From NCBI GenBank assembly GCA_019321725.1, contig CM033108.1:18055799-18119798 (forward strand): DNA of 64,000 nt, written 5' to 3'. The translations under genes and the position numbers were made by a program. Below the pieces are notes generated by a model that had not been told where the DNA came from, searched no databases, and saw only the letters and a program-made list of their open reading frames with translations. Each line of letters begins with the position of its first letter. Position 1 is the stretch's first letter. The DNA comes from Paulownia fortunei (taxonomy: Eukaryota; Streptophyta; Magnoliopsida; Lamiales; Paulowniaceae). Positions 21,361-32,495 of the stretch are shown here, one piece after another.

Positions 21361-24103
21361 TTATTGACATTCTTGCTCTAAATTGCTACAATTCTTATAT
21401 ATGCTTGTTGTTGATTTTTCCTAACATAAGTAGTCCATTTAACATTGAGATATGAAGAAAAATTAAGTTGATTAATATTTTGGATATCCATAGGTTATGT
21501 ACTAATATTTTAGAAGTGTTAAAGGTGTTACGTTATAGTTTTGAAAGTGTTAAAGGTGTTACTAGTATGCTATATGATTTGATTTGATTTGATCAATGTG
21601 TTTCAAAAGTATATATTGGTCAATTGCATATTTGGGACACAAGACATGATATACTATAATTGAAATGTGACACTACGAGGTTCATATGTGCATAAGATTA
21701 TCAAAGTGAAATCGAATGGACGGTTAGAAATTAGGATTGAAAGTATTTATAGAACCATGTGGTGATTAAAATAGTTGTAAGTAGATAAATGTACATATTA
21801 AAACATGTGATTTAGGCTTACAAGGAGGGTGAAAAAACTGATTTTATCATAAGTAGCCACCTAAGCTTAAGCACCGCAAGCCTTTCTTCACTCTTAAGCA
21901 CTAACCCATGATTCATAACCATTTCTGAGTCATTTCACCTTCCAAACACCTACCTTAAGCTCTCCATGTTTTCCCTTGGTGATCTCAATTGAAAGAGACG
22001 ACAAAGGAGGCAAAGTGAAGTAGTAACCGGCAAATTAAAGCTGAATTTGTGCATCGGTGAGGTTCACTCACGGTTTTGGCATTAATTTTAATTTTATTTT
22101 TGGGTTTTATGATTTTCAAAGCTTCTATTCTTGTTTATAATCATGTTAGGGTGTTATTGGTGGTCTTATTATGCAAAACAAGGATGTTTGGTTGTAAAAT
22201 CTTAGTACGAATCACTAAAGGCAGAAATTATGTAGTTGCTGACTTTAATTCTTTGAGATTTATAAAAATGAGCAATACTTTGAGAAAAACTTATTTTTTA
22301 ACCATGGATGCGTATATATATGAGTCTAGGTTATGGATGTGAGTTTGGAAAGGTTAGAAGTTGAAATATGGAATAATAATTGAAAAGATACTTAAAACTG
22401 TCACTACAACATTTTCAGTTTTGGAGTTGTGTGAAGGGGGACTAATCTTGCTGAGGTAAATCCATTATTTATGAAAGGATTATGACATGGTTACCTTTGA
22501 TTATATGTTATCTAAGTGTGGTAAAAATTTAGGAGTGATTGAATGTACTTAGAGGTGTAAAAAACATCTTGAAACACAATTGGACAACAAGCAAATAAGG
22601 AAAAACCTGAATCCATCCACTTTGATATTTTACCATGTTTATGATGTTATTGAGTTTTAATGAGTGGGAACTTCTTTTGTCTAGGTATTCAGGTTATAAT
22701 ACTTCATTGTTATGATGTTAACATGCATTTAAGATGAGAAATTAAAATAATTATGGGACTATTTTAGGTATAGTTTGTAACTTGAAAGGTTTGGTTGTTA
22801 CCTAGTTAACCTTGATGTCCAAGGTCTTAGTATGAGATTAGGTGTATTAAACTTGCCAGTTTAGGGATGGCTTTTGATGTTGGACAATATTACAGGTTGT
22901 TTTCCATCTAAGGTTGAGGAGAAAGGATTTAACACCTAGAGTAAACCACCAATAGGGCTAAAGGTATGTAAAAATCTATTTTTAACTACAATGCATGGAC
23001 ATAGTATGTCTTTATGTAATTATGCTAAATGTGATGATGACATTTGAATAGGTATGAAAACAAGAAAATTATGTACCTTATGATATTGGAAATGTGTGAA
23101 AGATGTTTAGAGCAAAATGCCTTACATTCATACCATTCATGAGCATTTACACGTGCATGCATGCCACATGAGCAAAATTGAGATTTTTGCATGCACAACA
23201 TACTTTGAGAAAGGACTTTGTATTATAAAGATGTTTTGTTGATGACTACTAGTGCACCAAGACATGCGATGCATATTTATATGATATTTTGTCTCAGCAA
23301 GTAGGATACTTATCAATGGATCACAAGGGTAGGTAGGAGTAGACCTTTTGTGGTCACGGGAGGATGGTCCACTTGACTGTGCCTTTGCTATGATTGACAT
23401 CGTGGGTGGGATACTTCTCAGGGGATCGATCATAGGGGATGACAGGAGGTGGACCTCTAGTGATCATGGGAAAATGGTCCATTCGACTATGTTAATTTGA
23501 TTGGCCATTTGATGATTGATATGGATATTATACAGAGCTCTATTCGATTCATAGTAGATGGCTAAGGACCCTATGAAAGAAAATAATTTTGAATGAAATA
23601 CTTTGATTTATAAGTACTCAAACACGATAGATTTTTAGTATGATATCTTGGAAATGCATTGCATGATGTTTACATCATATTATTGACATAAATGATTTTT
23701 ACTCATTGGGCGTTAGTTCACATAGTTCATGCATCATAGGTGAGCATAGTGATCCTTGAGCCCTCTAATTTGCTGAACTGACTGGTGGAGCTTTTATAGA
23801 TTTTTTAGGATCACAGTATATGAATAACGACCTAATGGGATATTTTGTGGGTTGTTATTCTGATTTTGATGTTTCTTGTATAATATTTTGTGATTTTGTA
23901 TTGTATATATAACTTTTGAAACCGTATTATAAATAAGTTTGAGTGTAGGATGATTAGAATAGATGTTGTGGATACATAAATAGTTGGTTGTTCATATATA
24001 AGGCTTTTAGTGCAAAATACTTTACTCTTCTCAATATTATGTCTGATTGTGTAAAAAGAAAGGGTGTACACTATGGTATATTAACTTATCAAAATTATTT
24101 TTT
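21361..24103 (+). mobile_element. Possible long gypsy (chromovirus Tekay/Del-like) LTR remnant
   Basis: About 2.7 kb without coding frames, styled like the long LTRs of plant Tekay/Del elements on the plus strand. It has a leader-like section at 21890-22080, a donor-like GGTATGTAA near 22963, a 105-bp duplication at 23301-23510 and a T-rich tail towards 24100. No terminal pair or target duplication was established, so this is a low-confidence call; the simpler statement is unidentified noncoding sequence. Confidence 0.25.
23301..23510. repeat. Two-copy ~105-bp tandem repeat
   Basis: GTAGGATACTTATCA at 23301 recurs as GTGGGATACTTCTCA at 23406. Both copies then contain GGATC, a TAGACC/TGGACCT phrase, GATCATGGGA/GGTCACGGGA and ATGGTCCAYTYGACT. 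The copies are visibly diverged. Confidence 0.8.
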
Positions 24104-24104
24104 C

Positions 24105-24105
<1 letters not shown>

Positions 24106-24142
<37 letters not shown>
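24106..24142. repeat. (AT)n microsatellite
   Basis: An uninterrupted run of alternating A and T of about 37 bp, just before the breakpoint into LTR fragment B. Confidence 0.95.
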
Positions 24143-24145
<3 letters not shown>

Positions 24146-24207
24146 GTGGGTTGTGTCACCCAGCATGCGTGGTTGCCCCTACGTGCAAGCAGTTGCATGT
24201 TAGGCAA

Positions 24208-25395
24208 CCAAAGCACAACTCCAATTAAGCTCTCTAATCTCATTAGATTCAATTAAATAATCCAATCATTTAATTGAATAATTAGTTTAAATCCTTGAAT
24301 TAAATAAAACCCTAATTCATTAATCCATATTAATTAATTGAATCCAACTCTTTAGATCAATTTCTAAAGAATAAATGTTTAGATGTTGCACTAGCTTGTA
24401 TGGAGGTTATGAGTAGCCAACAAAGGATCTTTCACTTGTCTAGTACAACAAGTAAATCTCCTATATTTTTATAGTTCATGACTCAGAAGTCTTTGGCCAA
24501 GGCAAGATGAATGTTAGATGGGAGTTTTCTAAGTATTCATCATGAGTCATTAGAACTTGAAATAAAGTCATAGTCAGTGAGTCATTTAGGGTTTTGACTT
24601 ATAATCCATACCCGAGACTCAATTGGGAGATTAGTTGATGGAAAGGTCTTACTTGTATGGTATTCGTAATTAAAGTAGATTCACTCGCTATTTCACTTAA
24701 GACTAGGTAGTCATGATACACTTGCTACATGTTTCCCATGACTTGTGAGGTTCTTAGAATTAAGAAATTAATTTCAAGTATATTAATTAATCAAAATAAT
24801 TGTTATTCATATGTTGCAAGCATTGCAAACCCATTGCTAGCACTTTTGTGATTGTCAGGAAATTAGAAGATATATCAATATGTAACACAACGTGCACAAG
24901 GCTACCATGGTGTCTCAAGTCCAAGAACTAGTCATGTACTATCACAACGTAAAAATTCTTACTTCGACAGACAACGTCTCCAACTAAGAATTTCCAGCTC
25001 ATCTGTTTAGTGTATTTATTCTCTAACAAGCATTTGCATACATGCACTAGTGTCACTACGCTATGTCTATGGAGTGAGATATCCTCCTCATGTGAGCATG
25101 CATCGTATGTACGAGTCTTATTAGGTTAATTGATGTCCCATCTTTAAAAGTCCTTGACCCAGAACTTATTTAAGACCAAATTTGACATTAGAGGTATATT
25201 CTATGATCACCATCATATACCCAACCATGCCCCATAGCTATGTTTGGTCTATGAATTTTATCTAATTAAAATATGCAATTTAAGATAAAGAAAATACCTA
25301 TTTTTATGAATATAATTTGAGAAAGATTGTTTTACAAAATATAAGAGTATAAAAGACATCCAATCTAATTATCGCATTGGGCACTACTCTAATAG
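24208..25395 (-). mobile_element. Truncated 5' LTR of copia AB (LTR B)
   Basis: Matches the LTR family of 14110-16169 from about 14978 onward, in the same orientation at both ends (24208-24379 and 24844-25395), and ends GGGCACTACTCTAATA. About 870 bp of the LTR's 3' portion is missing. The middle segment 24380-24843 runs in the opposite direction. Its outer edge abuts Gy2 RNase H with the GGTAC half of the target duplication. Confidence 0.82.
24380..24843 (+). other. Inverted internal segment of LTR B
   Basis: This stretch reads in the same direction as solo LTR C (about 26836-27320) while its flanks read in the direction of LTR A. For example GATGTTGCACTAGCTTG at 24383 corresponds to the reverse complement of LTR A near 15610, and GTTGCAAGCATTGC near 24814 to the complement of 15170-15190. 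So about 460 bp inside the LTR has been flipped, with a few tens of bases lost at one junction. Confidence 0.8.
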
Positions 25396-25400
25396 GTACA

Positions 25401-26286
25401 ACCCAACTTCTACATATTGGTACACGAGCTTCACCTTTAGGAATAATGATTGTAGAGGTGAGATTTGCTAAAGTATCAACTTACTTATTATCTTTCCATG
25501 GCACATGTTCAATTACTACATCTCCAAGCCATCCAATAAGCCTTTTAGTATAATTAAAATATTGAAGTAGCTCGGGTTTCTTGACTTCATACAATCTAAG
25601 CAACTGATTTACTACTAATTTAGAATTCCATACACCTTAAGATGCAGTTGTTTTATGTCAACTATCATTTTGAGTCCAAGGAAAACAATTCAGCAATATT
25701 GTTGGAACAATTTTGGGTTAATACGAAGGAGTATGGTAACACTTCTCAATTAGATGTAATGAATATATCTCAAGCACTGGCTTCTCCTCTATGAGAAGCT
25801 CCATTAAAATACATCTTTCGAGAAGGAGTGGCTTTAATTACAAGAACATATTCATCTGATAGGTCATCAGACAACTCCCACTTAGTAGGGATAGGATGAT
25901 CAGCTAAGAAATCTACCAAAACTTGTCATTTCACATCCTTTTGAAAAATATACACAAACTCAAATTGTTGCAACTCAAGGTACCACCTTGCAAGTCTATC
26001 AAAAGAAACGGTCTTGCCAGGACATACTTTAGTGGATTTGCTTTTGAGACAAGACAAACAGTATGAGCCTAAAGATAGTGCTTCAACTTCTGGATTGCAC
26101 AAAGATGAGAGCCAAGCATATCTTTTGATTGTTGAGTAGTTTAATTCAATTGGCGTTATCATCCTACTCAAATAGTACAAGGCGCTCTCCTTCCCATCAT
26201 TATTCTTTTCCACTAGTAAAACTCTAATAGAATGATCTTGAGCAGCAATATAGAGTATCAATGAGCGTCCAGGTCCTGGTGCAACT
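25401..26286 (-). pseudogene. Gy2 RT/RNase H remnant (between AB and solo LTR C)
   Basis: Minus strand from 26286: APGPGRSLILYIAAQDHSI, then LYYLSRMITPIELNYSTIKR, DRLARWYLELQQFEFVY and VDFLADHPIPTKWELSDD. Pol RNase H follows (FVLTQNCSNNIAE, VVNQLLRLYEVKKPELLQYF, IEHVPWKDNK), ending VPICRSWVVP at the AB insertion. This is the linked RT-RNase H and second RNase H arrangement of Ty3/gypsy pol. There are stops and frameshifts. Confidence 0.88.
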
Positions 26287-28465
26287 TGTTAGAGTAGTGC
26301 CCAGCGCCCAATTACATTAGGCGTCTATTATAATCTTATATTTGTAAAATTATCTTTTTCAAATCATATTAATAAAATAGGCAATTTTTCTTTATCTTCA
26401 ATTACTTCTGTTAATTAGATAAAGTTCCTAAACCAAATTTAGCTATAGGGGATGATCGCGTATTTGATGGCGATCATAGAACATGACTCTAAGATTTTGG
26501 TCTTAAATTAGTTTCGAGTCGAGGGCTTTTTGAGATGGGACATCGAATAGCCCAATAGGCTCATACATACTATGCATGCTTGCATGAGGAGGATGTCTCG
26601 CTCCATACACATTGGCGTAATGACGCTAGTGCAAGTATGTGGGTGCTTGTTAGGGAACAAGTACACTGAACTGGCCCACTGAAAATTCTTAGTTGGAAAC
26701 TTTGTCTGTCGAAATAAGAAATTTCATATTACAGTAGTACATGATTATTCCTTATACTTGAAGCACCATAATAGCCTTGTGTGTGTTATGTTTCATCTTA
26801 ATGCATTTTCTGATTACCTGACAATTACAAAGGGGATATGTTAGATGTTGTAATGACATGCATGGAGGTTAATGGACCAACAAAATATTCATCACTCGTC
26901 TGGCATAATAAGTGAATCTCCTATGTTTTCATAATTGATGACTTAAAAGTCCTTGGACAAGGTAGGATGAATGTTAGATGGATTTTCCAACGATTCATCG
27001 TGAGTTATTGCAACTTATAATGGAATCACAGTTATTGAGTCATTTAGGTTTTGACTTATAATCCATGCCCTAAACTCAATCGGGAGATTAATTAACGGAA
27101 GAACCTTGTGTGTATAGTACTCGCAATTGAAGTAGGTTCACTCGCTAATTCACCTAAAACTATGTAGTCATGATACACTTGATATGTGTTTCTTATGACT
27201 TGTGAGGTTTTTAGAACTAAGGAGTTAATTCTAAGTAGATTAATTAATTGAATTAATTATTCAGAATAATTGTTATTCATAAGTTGCAAATATTGCAAGA
27301 CCACTGATAGTTTAGTTGTGAACTTAAAGGGTCACTTACAATTTGGCATGGAATATTTCTAACTTAGAATTGATCTAAGGAGTTGGATCCAATGAATTAA
27401 TGTAAATTAATTGATTGGAGCTTAAATTAAATCAAGAAGTTGAATTAATTATTCAATTAAATAATTGAATTATTTAATTGGACCGAATAAGATTAGGAAG
27501 CCCAATTGGAGTGAAGCAATTATTTGATTGGATCAATTATTTGTATAGACCATAAATTAATTTAATTATTAATTAATTTACTCAACTAAATAATTGAATT
27601 ATTTAATTGAGTTTAATTTGATTAGGTGGCCTAGATGGAATTAATTAATTGAACTTGAGCTTAATCAATTAATTTGATTAATTGATGAATTTAATTAAGA
27701 GTACAAATCCAATTCAAAGAGGCCCACAAGGATTGTTTGAAAAAAGGATGGAGATCCAAGAATGGAAGCCTCTTGAAAATTATCTAATTGGATTAGATAA
27801 TAATTATCTCTTCATATCTTTGGAAAAAAAGAAGAGATATAGTTGGAGAGTCTTGGGAGGTCTTAAGAGATCAAACAAGATCCTTCAACATAAAAACAAA
27901 AGGGCTGAAGATTGTCCAAGAGTAGGACACAATTTTCGGCCCCCTAGATAAAAATCATGGGGGCCGAAAATTCACGTAATTTTACACAAGGAAAAATTTC
28001 GCCCCTAGTATTAGAGAGAAAAAAAAGTTTTCTCTTCTCCATTTTTTTCACACAACACAATAAAAGAATTTCATCTTTTGTCAAAAATATTGATTCTTTT
28101 ATCACCAATTGATACTTATAATTTATATTCTCCAAAACTAGATTAGTAAAGGAATCAAAATTGCTAGCAAAATTTTAATTCCGTGTTCTTGCTCAAAGTG
28201 TGAACCACTTTAGAGGAGAAATACTTAAATCCCTCGTGAACCAGAATTCAAAAAGAGATAGCAATTGATTGTTCTAAACCCTACATCAGCTGAAGTGCAT
28301 AGAAGGTATAAATCGAAACTATTTTATTTATGTGTAAAATAATTGAAAATTACAAAATTAAAAAAATCACATCGAATCCAAGATGATAATGTAATTTTAG
28401 TAGCATGAATGATTTAACATTTTAATTTTTTGCTACGTACACCCCTTGATCAAGCGAAGCCAACA
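26287..28465 (+). mobile_element. Solo LTR C with perfect 5-bp target duplication
   Basis: Begins TGTTAGAGTAGTGCCC and ends GCGAAGCCAACA, 2179 bp. It is flanked by CAACT at 26282-26286 and CAACT at 28466-28470. No internal element or second LTR is present. It splits Gy2 reverse transcriptase: the right flank reads FESIK-type sequence ending in KPPMLV and the left flank continues APGPGRS. Same family as LTRs A, B and D. Products of LTR-LTR recombination leave exactly this footprint. Confidence 0.93.
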
Positions 28466-28640
28466 CAACTAACATAGGAGGCTTCACCTAAAAAGCCTTT
28501 ATACTTTTGAAAGCATTTCTACAAGACTCATTCCATTTAAATGGAACATATTTCTTCATGAGAAAGACTAAATGGCTGACATTGACTGGCCGATTTGAAA
28601 TAAACTTTCGAATATATGCTAATTTTTCTACAAGGTGCGT
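28466..28640 (-). pseudogene. Gy2 reverse transcriptase fragment
   Basis: Minus strand reads EKLAYIRKFISNRPVNVSHL, then MKKYVPFKWNESC and KPPMLV, the RT thumb to connection region of gypsy pol, ending at the solo LTR C insertion. Upstream of about 28640 the similarity stops, so Gy2 is truncated here and its 5' half (most of RT, protease, gag, 5' LTR) is absent. Confidence 0.8.
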
Positions 28641-29306
28641 ACCCCAATGCTACCGAGTGGTAGTTTTTGGGTCAAACTCCACAAATTTCATTTACAAAAC
28701 ATGTTTATTTGTGAATTAGTAACTACTTGTAATAAAGCCTCTGTAAATTACTTCGAGCATTCTAACAAAGTTTTCAATCTAAAATAACTTGTTCATGAAT
28801 ATTGTTTCAACCTAGAATTAATTGTAATAACAAGAGCATACACAAGAACTTGAAAGTGTAAGTAGCAAAGGATAGAAACCCACAACTTGTTCAAAGGCTT
28901 CAAATTCTTGGGTGCTGCAAAATTAAAGAATCACAACCATTTTCACCATCTTCATCAAACCTTAGCTAAGATTTATTTTCATGGACATGAAAACCCAAAT
29001 TTAGCACAAAGTTGTGGGATCAGAAGTTTTAGTGGTTTTTTCTTGAAAGTACGAAATCAAAAAACAAAAACAAAGAAAAAGAAAAAACTATCTGATGGTC
29101 TAACCATGCAGGTCTGCAATATGAGAAAGTTCTCTTCAACCCAATAAAGAAGTTCTTCATTTTTGCCCTTCATGGATTATTGCCTAGAAAGCTGCCGACT
29201 GTACCATTCCCAGCATTAGAACACATAATATTTCAGCCTAAGCCTCTCTCTCTCTCTCTCTCTTTCTCGCTGCCGTACTCTCCCTGTACAATGCATCTCA
29301 TCTCCT
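28641..29306. other. Spacer and 3' region of the DUF1685 gene
   Basis: No coding frame with recognisable motifs. From about 29306 downwards it is the 3' untranslated region of the minus-strand DUF1685 gene. A (CT)n run lies at 29244-29263 and AAATAAATC (minus strand, plus 28970-28978) is a candidate poly(A) signal. Confidence 0.55.
29244..29263. repeat. (CT)10 microsatellite in the DUF1685 3' UTR
   Basis: Ten CT units, read as (GA)n on the gene strand, about 45 bp past the stop codon. Such tracts are common in plant untranslated regions and mutate rapidly. Confidence 0.9.
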
Positions 29307-30848
29307 TCACGAAGACTGCCTCACAGAACATGCGACGGCTTGTGCCCAATGCCTCAACTTTGTCTTCACATGTTGAGGATCATCACCTGCACAAACAATT
29401 ACATGTGGAAATTCTTACTAAGACGGATGATCTCTTATGCAAATTCGTTCGTTTAATGCTGTGACAAATAGCATTATCTTTGCATTTCACTAAGTTGACT
29501 GCAAATGAAGTAAGAGGCCTTTGTTCTGTATTCTGATTTAGTTTTCGCCTAGTGTTTTAGGGTGTGTATGTATTGGCTAAGGTGCTTCACTTTCATTCCC
29601 AAATGCCCTACCAATACAATGTGGGAGGTAAAAAATGCCATGCTAGAATGTCATATTTTAGGGAGTAGAATGCACAAAACTAATTAACTGATCTTCAAAT
29701 CCACAAGTAACCTAGTACGAAAAGTATGGTTAATAAGTCACTGTGAGAGGAAACAGGCATGAAATATCATATTCCACAAATTAATAAATTTGTACTCTTT
29801 AAGAGTTTCATAAAGAAAATGGTTATGTTGCTTTAATTTGACAGTTGCAACCTATCATGCATTTTCATTAACATGTTGTAAGAATCCTTAAAATTACATG
29901 CATCCACACATGCATGCATAAATCAATCTATAATAATAGAGCTCTCATCACTAAAATGAATGTCTCATTGTTGGCGTGATTCTCAAGTGCAAGACGAAAT
30001 ATTTAGTTAATTTATTTGAAAAATATTTGAATAATATCTTATAAAATATTTTAAGAAGTTTATAAACTCACCCAAATAGCTTTTGAAAATAATTCAGATG
30101 GATTTGAACAATCAATATTTATGACATTATTGTATTCAAATATATTTAAGCAATCAATATTTGGTACAATAATGACATATGAGATTCTCACCAGATCATT
30201 ATATCAAGGTAGGATGGGAAGAATGTATATGATGTTAACTAATATTTCTCATTGTACGCAGCACATATGGATAAATTTCGTACCTGGGCTGCAAATCTTC
30301 CAAGAATCAGAATCACTCATTGGGCTGCCAAACGAGGAGGAGCGGCCTCCTAGACCCGACATGGAGGAGGTAGAGGTTGAGCTGCCTAGCGACGGGGCGG
30401 AGCCGTTGCTGGCGGGGCTGGAGATGGGGCTGGTGGAAATCTGTCGGTTCACCGCAAAATAAAGGTCAAGGGCGGGAATGGTTGTGCAGAGCCGCTGCCC
30501 ATCCTCTTCATTAAACCCGAAACCCAGCTCTATGCACCCTTTCAGCTCATTCAGATCCTCATCCGTCAGATCATCCGCCTCGTGGTTGATGCCGTTTTTC
30601 CTTCGCTCCTGGCGGAGAAACTGGCGGCGCCGCCTCTCCCACGCGATGTCACGGGGGACCTCACACATGGACAACTGCTTTGACAATCTTCTTGTCTTTG
30701 GGTTCCTCCAGAACGGTGGCGCATGCTCTAATCGCTGCAACTCCTCGTTTTCATCAGATAAGGATGAAGGGGAAGAAGATGATGACTGTGATGATGGTGT
30801 TGGATTCGATATTGTACTATCACCTGGATTGTTTTGTGGCTCTCCCAT
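29307..30848 (-). CDS. DUF1685 (PF07939) family protein, two exons, apparently intact
   Basis: Exon 1 is 30848-30284 (565 nt) and exon 2 is 29386-29307 (80 nt), together 645 nt or 214 residues plus TGA. The ATG gives MGEPQNN and a Ser-rich disordered N-terminus (residues 15-30). The DUF1685 core follows: PPFWRNPKTRRLSKQLSMCE (44-63), a basic segment with ERRRRQFLRQERRK (71-84), DLTDEDLNELKGCIELGFGF (93-112) and IPALDLYFAVNRQ (124-136). A second Ser/Gly-rich tract leads to DSWKICSPG at the exon border. Exon 2 encodes DDPQHVKTKLRHWAQAVACS and ends VRQSS, the family's usual C-terminus. The intron splits a Gly codon (phase 1) with GT donor and TTTGTGCAG acceptor. It is richer in GC than its surroundings. 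Molecular function of the family is unknown; short basic, Ser-rich plant proteins. No membrane segment or signal peptide seen. Confidence 0.93.
29387..30283 (-). other. Intron of the DUF1685 gene (897 bp)
   Basis: Donor CAG|GTACGAA and acceptor TTTGTGCAG|GTGATG on the minus strand. Continuing the exon 1 frame past the donor gives only ten unrelated residues, while splicing restores the family C-terminus. The intron is AT-rich and carries no obvious transposon. Confidence 0.9.
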
Positions 30849-31117
30849 CGCAACAAAATCAAATATTTCCTTGATCTTGAAAAGAGAATGTGAATGGTAT
30901 GTGTATATGGCAAATCAAGTCTACGCCAATTAAGTAAAGCTTTCATTCACGTTGTTTTCGACGAGGTACGCAACCACGGCGGAGGAAGGTGGAGAACTGC
31001 CTTGGACCGCCGTGGAGGGATGGTGGCGCTTGGAAAAGAGGGTGTTTCTTTACTTTGTAAAACAGGGAATAGATTTATTTAGTTTCTTTTTAATCTTTTG
31101 GTATTTTCTCGGATAAT
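30849..31117 (-). promoter_or_regulatory. 5' leader and promoter region of the DUF1685 gene
   Basis: Moderately GC-rich. It contains inverted 9-mers CCACGGCGG (30974-30982) and CCGCCGTGG (31007-31015) that could form a hairpin in the leader. A weak TATA-like CTAAATAAAT lies on the minus strand at about 31074-31083, roughly 230 bp before the ATG. The transcription start is not determinable here. Confidence 0.4.
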
Positions 31118-31240
31118 ATGGAGGCTACGGCACCACCGGCTACAGCAGCCATGGCTTTGGAGAGCTTAAATTGGAAGGATAGGAGGGGAAGCCCTTTGAT
31201 TCCGGGGCTTCTCGCATTATACTCCACCCTTCATTTCTAA
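31118..31240 (+). CDS. Short unidentified ORF (40 aa), divergent from the DUF1685 gene
   Basis: ATG at 31118 opens MEATAPPATAAMALESLNWK and stops at 31238-31240. The sequence is distinctly more GC-rich than the DNA beyond it. An Ala-rich start could be the beginning of an organelle-targeting peptide, but there is no known domain and no following exon could be seen. It may equally be part of the GC-rich promoter of the DUF1685 gene. I do not assign a function. Confidence 0.15.
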   Translation: MEATAPPATAAMALESLNWKDRRGSPLIPGLLALYSTLHF

Positions 31241-32495
31241 CTGTCTTTTTCTTTTATCGTTTCTTGTTTTTTCTTTTGGATAAAAATTTAATTTCTCACT
31301 GTCATATTTGATTTGGCAAACATATGCATCGCATTATCGTTGTTTTCATTAGTTGTTGCTTTCTTAAAAAAATAGCCAACATACACTGAAACTAACAAAA
31401 ATTATTTGCAATCATTGAGTTAACTAGACCGTACTTGGATTTAGTTAATTAAACATGTCAATGCCGAGCACCCATTGTCGGAACTAGTCGCTTTCTTTTC
31501 ATATATTTCGGTGGCTACTTTAAAATTTCAAACTATATAAATCAAGGATCAAATATATTTTTTCTATTGTTATACTTTAATCTAAATATAGATTTAGAGA
31601 GTATAAGATCTGGTGCTTTATATATATATATAAATAAATATATCTGCAGAATTTCTAACTATTGGGTTGTGTAATGGTGAAAATTATTTTTTTTTTGGTT
31701 CCATTTAGTTCTACTCCTCAAAGCGTTTTTAAACAATACATATGAAAAAATAGAAAAGATTCCTTTGATTTTTATTTGAAAATGAAAATGTGTTTGGAAA
31801 AGTTGCTTACAAAATTTAATTTTATTTGATTTTATTTTCAAATAGTATCAAATCTGAAGTCATGTGTTCAAAGTTACTTTGAGTGGATACATGTGATGGT
31901 GTCAAATTTTAAATTTGTTTATAGTTAATTATAAAAAATAAAATAATGATTATGCAAAATTGTGATTGATGGTGTAAGGTAATTATTTAATTAGTAATAG
32001 TTTATTACACTTTATACTTTATTTATCCTAAATCAGTTGCTCCTATTTTTTATTAACTATTTTAAAATTAAAATTATTTTCGAAAGTACCGTTTTTTTTA
32101 AAGTAATATTTTGGCATAACTGGGAATGAAATGAGTATTTGAAAGAAAGAGAGAGAGATATAATTTATGGTAAATCAAGAGGTGTAATTATGAAGAAAGA
32201 AAAAGAATTAAAAGGGAGGAGGGGAGTTTGCTATATTGGAGAATGAGATAACTTGAAAACTAATTTAAATTTTGAGAGAATGCGTGCCAAAGAGATGGAA
32301 AATGAAAATCTATTTTTTTTTATCAGAATTGGGATTTTTATCATCCAAAAAATAAAAACGAACAAACCCTTTGTTTTCGGGATTTGCCTCGGCTATCATA
32401 TACTTCGAAGGAATTCAATAAAATGAAGGAATTTCAATGAAATGTAATGGAAGATAAAGTACCGGAAGTTATAAAAACTAAGCTAATGGGATTAA
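31241..32495. other. AT-rich intergenic sequence
   Basis: No coding frames, RNA genes or clear transposon structure on either strand. Includes short A/T runs (for example near 31619-31640) and a purine-rich patch near 32137-32160. Confidence 0.6.

Larger units (their letters stand above)
14105..25400 (-). mobile_element. Copia element AB with target duplication, inserted in Gy2 pol
   Basis: The element runs from its 3' LTR (14110-16169) through polypurine tract, pol and gag to a truncated 5' LTR (24208-25395), on the minus strand. The bases just outside are GGTAT (14105-14109) and GGTAC (25396-25400), a 5-bp target duplication with one change. Both flanks are Gy2 pol, and removing the insertion restores the gypsy reading frame. 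Sequence between 19986 and 24207 includes a leader and probably another insertion. Coding is broken. Confidence 0.82.

Noticed and set aside
24106..24142. (AT)n run as an origin or cruciform of special interest
   Set aside because: Ordinary microsatellite of a kind common in plant noncoding DNA.
25396..26286. A third independent gypsy element
   Set aside because: It joins Gy2 in frame across the copia AB insertion, with a matching target duplication, so it is the same element as 12903-14109.
30249..30933. Overlapping plus- and minus-strand ORFs of 60-151 codons across the DUF1685 exon
   Set aside because: Only the minus-strand frame carries the DUF1685 motifs and joins a valid second exon; the others are shadows of its GC-rich coding sequence.
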